From Acidobacteriota bacterium (GTDB taxonomy: Bacteria > Acidobacteriota > Polarisedimenticolia > QHYA01), in assembly GCA_003223995.1 (NCBI GenBank), contig QHYA01000043.1, positions 1-10,877 on the forward strand: DNA of 10,877 bases, read 5' to 3'. Numbering within the stretch: position 1 is the stretch's first letter; the number at the start of each line of letters is the position of its first letter. The notes under the pieces were generated by a model. It had not been told where the DNA came from and did no database searches. It saw nothing but the letters and a program-made list of their open reading frames with translations. The position numbers and the translations under genes are program-made. This document shows positions 7,480-10,877 of this stretch, piece by piece.

Positions 7480-7638
7480 ATGTCGACTCTTGCCAAGCTT
7501 GGATGGCCGATCCAGATCGCGATCTTCCTGCTGTTGTTCTTTTTCCTGCCCCACGGTCCTTATCGCGTCTTCATGATGTTCGGTTACATCCTGGTCAGCG
7601 CGATCCTTGTGCGCTACCTGAGGCGCGCCTACGCTTGA
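7480..7638 (+). CDS. Small two-segment membrane protein, 52 aa
   Basis: The short protein has two hydrophobic stretches, about residues 7-23 and 28-47, separated by PHGPY and ending in the basic RYLRRAYA. This fits a membrane hairpin with a cytoplasmic basic tail. The start is ATG 7480, because GGAGG lies 4 bases upstream; the frame is open back to 7417, but that stretch is glycine-rich and has no good binding site. It is transcribed divergently from the frameshifted propeller gene and converges on the next gene. I do not recognise a family. Third-position GC and the hydrophobic pattern make it likely real; proteins of this size often assist larger membrane complexes, but nothing here shows a partner. 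Confidence 0.65.
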   Translation: MSTLAKLGWPIQIAIFLLLFFFLPHGPYRVFMMFGYILVSAILVRYLRRAYA

Positions 7639-7751
7639 AGTTTGGACCGTCAGCGTTTCCTTTCTGACTCAAGCGCCTCCCAGGGACGGCGGACATCTTC
7701 AGGAACGAGGGCGTCGAACCTACCTCGAGGATCCGGTCGCGGCAGCCGCCG

Positions 7752-8399
7752 TTACTTGAATTTTTCCATCCCGACTCGCTGCACCTCGGCGGCGCTGATT
7801 CCCACCTGCTTGCGCCAGGCCATCGCCTCGGCGTAGGCGTCTGCGAACATGCTCGGCACCTCGGCCAGGGCGAAGGATTTCATCGCACCGGCCGGACGTT
7901 CCTTGAGGAAGCGGGCGTGGGCGGCGGCGGGATCGAGCCCAGGGGCGCGCACGGTCGGATGGCCGGGACGCTGCTCGAGCCCTCCCCCCATCCGCGAGGT
8001 GGCGAAGGTGAAGCTGGTGCCGTCCCGGAAACGGGTGAAGAGATCGAGCCAGACGCCGGCCTTCGGATGCTCGTAGACCGCTGCGACGGCGGACTCCTTG
8101 GACTGAATCATGAAGTGGATCGGCAGGCCGCCCATCTCCGCCACCGCGAAACTGCCCGCCGCCGAGAAGCCCAGGCGGACCAGCCCCGCGAGGATCGCCT
8201 GCGCCTCCGCTCCGGGGGGGGCCGACAGCGGCGTCAGGCTGATCCGATCCGGCTGACTGGAGAGCGCCTTCTGCCCCACTTCGGCGCGCCCCTTCTCGCC
8301 CAGCAGCAGGAGGATGATCCGCCGGGCCAGGCCCGGGGTCAACGTCAACGCGGCAAGCCCGGCGGCTAGGATGAGAATCCAGATCAGGGAACCGTTCAT
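7752..8399 (-). CDS. Membrane-anchored protein of unknown function, 215 aa
   Basis: The protein begins with a hydrophobic segment (about residues 4-22) that reads as an uncleaved anchor, then a second leucine-rich patch at 28-34 followed by charged residues. The rest is soluble, about residues 40-215. Its centre has a regular alternating pattern likely to form a beta-sheet: FAVAEMGGLPIHFMIQS (84-100), AVAAVYEHPKAGVWLDLF (104-121), RDGTSFTFATSRMGGGLEQ (125-143). The C-terminal 50 residues are helical. I do not recognise the family and see no catalytic motif. The ATG at 8399 follows GAGGTGG by 4 bases. A possible 45-aa exported peptide lies 33 bases upstream on the same strand, so the two could be co-transcribed. 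The convergent gap 7639-7751 holds GCTTGA/TCAAGC and GTCAG/CTGAC inverted arms but no classical terminator. Confidence 0.85.
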   Translation of the reverse strand: MNGSLIWILILAAGLAALTLTPGLARRIILLLLGEKGRAEVGQKALSSQPDRISLTPLSAPPGAEAQAILAGLVRLGFSAAGSFAVAEMGGLPIHFMIQSKESAVAAVYEHPKAGVWLDLFTRFRDGTSFTFATSRMGGGLEQRPGHPTVRAPGLDPAAAHARFLKERPAGAMKSFALAEVPSMFADAYAEAMAWRKQVGISAAEVQRVGMEKFK

Positions 8400-8432
8400 G
8401 ACGCCACCTCGCAGGAAAAAATCGCCGTCATT

Positions 8433-8570
8433 CTATGGCCGTTCATCGACCGGTCGGGAGGGACCGTCGTGAAGGCCGAGCGAGGCGTCCGCCACCCGGA
8501 TTATTGGAGCCGAAGGGATTGCAGACGCGACGACCGAGCTTAGGACGATCAAATAGAGCCGATGTCTCAT
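8433..8570 (-). CDS. Possible small exported peptide, 45 aa
   Basis: The short frame starts at ATG 8570 with MRHRLYLIVLSSVVASA, a basic start and hydrophobic core that look like a signal peptide, followed by about 25 hydrophilic residues. GGAG lies about 8 bases upstream. The next minus-strand gene starts 33 bases after its stop. A longer open frame runs further upstream across the GFA gene, but that part is antisense shadow. The call rests on the leader-like N-terminus and spacing only; it could be chance. Confidence 0.35.
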   Translation of the reverse strand: MRHRLYLIVLSSVVASAIPSAPIIRVADASLGLHDGPSRPVDERP

Positions 8571-8633
8571 GGGTCGCTCCGGGCTGGTTTGATTGAAGGA
8601 TACTCCGTTTGCCGTTCTGTGCCGAAGGTTATG

Positions 8634-8639
8634 TAGAAT
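8634..8639 (+). promoter_or_regulatory. Candidate -10 element (TAGAAT)
   Basis: TAGAAT lies 30 bases before the chosen GFA start. TTGCCG at 8609-8614 could be a -35 element, but at a long 19-base spacing. The 75-base gap 8571-8645 would serve divergent transcription. Confidence 0.35.
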
Positions 8640-8669
8640 CGGCTCATGAATCATGACAAGGAGAAACAA

Positions 8670-9137
8670 ATGACCGGTGCTTTGGATGGCGGTTGCGGAT
8701 GCGGAGAGATCCGCTATCGGCTCACGTCGGCGCCCATGTTCGTACATTGTTGTCACTGCCTGAACTGCCAGCGGCAAACCGGGAGCGCCTTCGTGATCAA
8801 CTTGCTGATCGAAGCCGAGCGTGTGGAAGCTGTTCGCGGCGTTCCAATTCCAATCGCGGCGCCCACCGATGGCGGAAGCCCGCAACGGATATTCCGATGT
8901 CCCAAGTGCTTCGTGGGGGTCTGGAGCGAATACGGTGGTCGGCCTGAAGTGCGATTCGTCCGCGGCGGCACCCTCGATGATCCCTCGGCTGTCTCGCCGG
9001 ACGTGCACATCTACGTGCGGTCCAAGCTGCCTTGGATCAAGCTGCCCGAGTCGGTTCCGGCATTCGAGGTCTACTACGACTCGAAGACGCTTTGGCCAGC
9101 GGCGAGTCTAGAGCGCCGCAAAGCCGCGCTCGGCTGA
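8670..9137 (+). CDS. GFA/CENP-V domain zinc protein
   Basis: This 155-aa single-domain protein belongs to the GFA family, named after a glutathione-dependent formaldehyde-activating protein of Paracoccus. Members share a zinc-binding fold, but most have no proven substrate and formaldehyde activity should not be assumed. The seven family cysteines are present in the expected pattern: C9-x-C11 (GGCGCGEIRY), C28-H-C30-x2-C33 (CHCLNC) followed by QRQTGSAF, and C77-x2-C80 (FRCPKC). An extra cysteine at 27 precedes the second group. VRSKLPWIKLP near 116-126 is the usual late motif. I chose ATG 8670 over ATG 8646 because AAGGAG lies 6 bases before it and the protein then begins close to the domain, as is usual. 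It probably has its own promoter. The start region is more AT-rich than its neighbours, a weak hint of separate origin. Confidence 0.93.
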   Translation: MTGALDGGCGCGEIRYRLTSAPMFVHCCHCLNCQRQTGSAFVINLLIEAERVEAVRGVPIPIAAPTDGGSPQRIFRCPKCFVGVWSEYGGRPEVRFVRGGTLDDPSAVSPDVHIYVRSKLPWIKLPESVPAFEVYYDSKTLWPAASLERRKAALG

Positions 9138-9320
9138 GACGGCGTCCACCGCCCGGCCCGCTCGACGGGGGACATCGCATGGCGGCCCTCATCGGCACTC
9201 TTGGGATCTGCCTCGCCTATTGGACTCCGCAAGCCTGCGTCGTTCCCTTGCCGCCGGCGGCGTCTGTTCGCCTTGGGTTCGGCAAGCGGCTGGCCCTTTG
9301 CGCGGGCTGCGATCGGTGCC

Positions 9321-9695
9321 CTACCAGAGAGAGTGGATCACCGGCGAGCCGTGGAGCGCTTTGACCTTGATCTTGCTGGTCCAAGGACCCACGGCAGGGA
9401 AATCCTCCCAGTTCTCCGAGGCCTGCTTCCAGTGGTCGTCCATCCCCGCCTGGCTCTCGTACACCTCGGTCAACACGAAGATGGTATTCCCGGTTGGCTT
9501 GGAGGAGGGGTCCATGGCATTCTCGCGCTCCGGCCCCTTGACGAGGTTGTAGAGCAGCATGGCCTTCGGACCCTCCCGATGGTGGGTCCGCGCCATCCAG
9601 GCCGCGTGACTCTTGAAGATGCGGTCGCCCTCGGCCACCTGTTCCGGTCCCGCGATGAACATGATGGTGATCTGGATCTTTCCCTTGTGCGACAT
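9321..9695 (-). CDS. Small dimeric alpha/beta-barrel-like protein, 124 aa
   Basis: The sequence fits a ferredoxin-like dimeric alpha/beta barrel of the kind seen in antibiotic-biosynthesis monooxygenase-like proteins. There is a first strand KIQITIMFIAG (5-15), a helix rich in H, K and W (20-38), a strand KAMLLYNLVKG (44-54), a strand NTIFVLTEVYES (70-81), a helix GMDDHWKQASENWEDF (84-99) and a last strand KIKVKALHG (108-116). The strand with 'TEVYES' followed by 'DDHW' is the characteristic spot; in the family a His or other polar residue there can line the pocket. No heme or flavin motif is visible and the substrate is unknown. The start is strongly supported by AGGAGG 7 bases before ATG 9695. 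A CGGCC/GGCCG hairpin (9733-9747) lies about 40 bases upstream. It appears monocistronic and converges on the GFA gene. The 183-base gap 9138-9320 holds no clear gene. Confidence 0.8.
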   Translation of the reverse strand: MSHKGKIQITIMFIAGPEQVAEGDRIFKSHAAWMARTHHREGPKAMLLYNLVKGPERENAMDPSSKPTGNTIFVLTEVYESQAGMDDHWKQASENWEDFPAVGPWTSKIKVKALHGSPVIHSLW

Positions 9696-9811
9696 GCCGT
9701 TTCCTCCTGGGCTTATGGGTCACTGAGCGGCGCGGCCGAAATGGCCGTCCTCCTGCAAGTATCTCCTGATTGCCGCCTCGTAGCGCTCACCCTTCCTTTC
9801 TGGCGATGCGT

Positions 9812-9894
9812 TCAGAACTGGAACTCCTCGCGGATGAATGCCTTGACGCCCTCATTTCGCGCCTCGGCGCCGGCTTGCCTGCAGCAGTCGGAGT
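9812..9894 (-). pseudogene. Possible C-terminal gene remnant
   Basis: The minus strand ends an open frame at TGA (9814-9812) whose last residues read QAGAEARNEGVKAFIREEF-QF. This looks protein-like, and the E-G-V-K-A-F stretch recalls the C-terminal end of enoyl-CoA hydratase-type proteins. No start codon or upstream domain is present; the frame becomes Arg/Pro-rich before about 9894. It may be what is left after deletion of a gene, or chance. Sequence on either side between 9723 and 9925 shows no other gene. Confidence 0.3.
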
Positions 9895-9925
9895 TTAGCC
9901 GTCCGAGCCTTCGGGGACAACGGCC

Positions 9926-9955
9926 TTGTCCTCACGTCGGCTAGGGGCGTATAAG
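9926..9955 (+). promoter_or_regulatory. Candidate sigma-70-type promoter
   Basis: TTGTCC (9926-9931) and TATAAG (9950-9955) are 18 bases apart, the best -35/-10 pair I found in the window. Transcription would begin near 9962, about 18 bases before the small secreted protein, and could continue into the DUF5671 gene. Confidence 0.45.
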
Positions 9956-9979
9956 GAGCGCAGCCTCTCAGAAAGAACC

Positions 9980-10209
9980 ATGCGCAACACCGTTCTGCCG
10001 ATCGTCCTCGTGGCGCTCGCCTGGACCGCGGCCGCGAGCCCAACCGGGCAACCATCAAGGCCGGAGACCGGCTCACCGTCGCGGATACGGACGCCGGCGC
10101 CGGCTACGGCCGCCAGAAGCTCGGGCCAACGATGACAGGATCCGGCGACGCTGCCAGGGTGTCCGTGATCCACCAAGAGAGGGCTGCGCACCCACCCATC
10201 TCCCAATGA
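9980..10209 (+). CDS. Small secreted protein, apparently frameshifted
   Basis: ATG 9980 opens a clear signal peptide (MRNTVLPIVLVALAWTAAAS, about residues 1-20). As given, this frame stops at 10135 after a low-complexity Pro/Ser/Arg/Thr tail. Moving to the frame that begins at the last G of GGG (10046-10048) instead gives TIKAGDRLTVADTDAGAGYG and then LGPTMTGSGDAARVSVIHQE, ending at TGA 10207-10209. That frame has clearly higher third-position GC (24 of 28 codons over the compared stretch, against 19 of 28 for the given frame) and ends 13 bases before the next gene. I therefore infer one lost G and an original protein of about 76 aa. The family is not recognised. The binding site is weak (AGAAAG). 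It would share a transcript with the DUF5671 gene. Confidence 0.5.
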
Positions 10210-10222
10210 CTGAGGAGGAAGC

Positions 10223-10852
10223 ATGGCATCGGGGACCCAGGAACTTGAGTTATTCGTGAGGGAAGCCCTGGCCCGCGGCTGCACCAGGGAGGATGTCGAG
10301 CGTGCGATGCTCGCGGCAGCCTGGACGCAGGAACAGGCGCGGAGTGCGCTCGGCGCCTACGCTGCGATCGACTTTCCAGTGCCTGTGCCGCGCCCCCGAC
10401 CATATCTGTCGGCAAGGGAGGCGTTCCTGTACCTGGTGTTATTCAGTACCCTGTACCTCAGCGCCTACAACTTCGGCAGCCTGCTCTTCGACTTCATTAA
10501 CCGCGCCTTCCCGGATCCGGCGGTTCGAGAGTTCGGTGAGGACAGGATGCGCTGGTCCGTGGCGTCGCTCATCATCGCTTTCCCCGTATTTCTGCTCGTA
10601 TCCCGCCACATCGGTCGGGAACTGATTCGAAACCCGGTCAAACGGCTGTCGACCATCCGGCGCTGGTTGACCTACCTGACGCTTTTCATCGCTGCCGGAT
10701 TCCTCATCGGCGATCTCATCACCCTCGTGTACAACCTTCTGGGCGGAGAGCTGACCGTTCGGTTCGTGTTGAAGGTGATCACTGTGGCAGTGATCGCCGG
10801 CACGGTGTTCGGGTACTACTTATGGGACTTGCGCCGGGAAGAACGAGAATGA
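10223..10852 (+). CDS. DUF5671 domain membrane protein
   Basis: This 209-aa protein has an N-terminal helical segment (about 1-48), with REALARGCTREDVERAMLAA followed by W34 and E-Q-A-R-S-A-L, resembling a small UBA-like three-helix unit. The linker FPVPVPRPRPYLSAREAF (51-68) leads into four transmembrane segments at about 66-90, 111-130, 148-172 and 180-201. The stretch LYLVLFSTLYLSAYNFGSLL, then FDFINRAFPDP, matches DUF5671, an integral-membrane domain of unknown function found in many bacteria. It ends in the charged tail RREERE. AGGAGG lies 4 bases before ATG 10223. It sits 13 bases after the frameshifted secreted protein and overlaps the next start by four bases, so an operon is likely. 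No enzyme or transporter signature is visible. Confidence 0.88.
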   Translation: MASGTQELELFVREALARGCTREDVERAMLAAAWTQEQARSALGAYAAIDFPVPVPRPRPYLSAREAFLYLVLFSTLYLSAYNFGSLLFDFINRAFPDPAVREFGEDRMRWSVASLIIAFPVFLLVSRHIGRELIRNPVKRLSTIRRWLTYLTLFIAAGFLIGDLITLVYNLLGGELTVRFVLKVITVAVIAGTVFGYYLWDLRREERE

Positions 10853-10877
10853 CCTCGGCATGGGGCGTCCGGATCCT
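10849..10877 (+). CDS. Possible start of the next gene (cut by window edge)
   Basis: ATG at 10849 overlaps the DUF5671 stop in an ATGA arrangement typical of translationally coupled genes. Only MTSAWGVRI and one incomplete codon are visible, so the product cannot be named. A second ATG lies at 10860 in another frame. Confidence 0.35.

Noticed and set aside
7634..7674. Nested inverted arms GCTTGA/TCAAGC and GTCAG/CTGAC after the 52-aa gene
   Set aside because: The arms are separated by a large one-sided internal loop and no T run follows, so a terminator call is not supported.
9250..9261. 12-bp perfect palindrome GCCGCCGGCGGC
   Set aside because: Perfect, but composed only of G and C in GC-rich DNA and not placed at a promoter or gene end, so chance is likely.
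9180..9364. 61-codon plus-strand frame starting with MAALIGTLGICLAYW
   Set aside because: A GGGGGA element precedes it, but the second half is Arg/Ser/Pro-rich and overlaps the end of the minus-strand gene at 9321; no family is visible.
1..10877. CRISPR arrays, insertion sequences, tRNA or rRNA genes, defence or biosynthetic clusters
   Set aside because: I looked for regular spaced repeats, transposase motifs, terminal inverted repeats and cloverleaf-like sequence and saw none that I can support.

Overview
The window is GC-rich, with strong GC bias at third codon positions. Its gene content points to Acidobacteriota or a closely related phylum. The main evidence is an ECF-type sigma factor of the 'TTQWSVVLAA' class followed by a Ser/Thr kinase with an N-terminal zinc ribbon and a C-terminal PD40/TolB propeller, and a small exported protein with the 'VPFDFVVGS...PPGEY' motif. 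Many secreted or membrane proteins of poorly known function surround them. This placement is inferred from protein families; there is no rRNA, tRNA or other phylogenetic marker here. I see no insertion sequence, CRISPR array, phage gene or defence locus.

Layout. Positions 1-379 hold no supportable gene. A small exported protein is encoded on the minus strand (380-826). A 344-base gap follows, with two hairpins and a three-copy GC-rich repeat (1030-1140) just upstream of the sigma factor (1171-1908). The receptor-like kinase starts 27 bases later (1936-4779), probably in the same operon. Next is a secreted 16-cysteine protein with an exact internal duplication of its cysteine spacing (4929-5414). 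A hairpin terminator candidate lies between it and a convergent secreted propeller/jelly-roll protein (5496-7363, minus), which is broken by a one-base frameshift.

The right third is a mosaic of short transcription units: a 52-aa membrane hairpin (7480-7638), a membrane-anchored unknown protein (7752-8399, minus) with a possible 45-aa exported peptide upstream, a GFA/CENP-V zinc protein (8670-9137), and a small dimeric alpha/beta-barrel-like protein (9321-9695, minus). They are followed by a possible gene remnant (9812-9894, minus), a frameshifted small secreted protein (9980-10209) and a DUF5671 membrane protein (10223-10852). A further gene may begin at the right edge.

Working together. 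The only firm functional pair is sigma factor plus kinase, which looks like an envelope-to-transcription switch: the propeller outside or at the membrane, the kinase inside, and the sigma factor as the likely output. The sigma factor lacks some of the usual acidic residues in its core-binding helix, so activation by phosphorylation is a plausible but untested idea. The other genes share no evident pathway. Two genes are each restored by adding one G to a GGG run, which suggests either sequencing error or recent decay.
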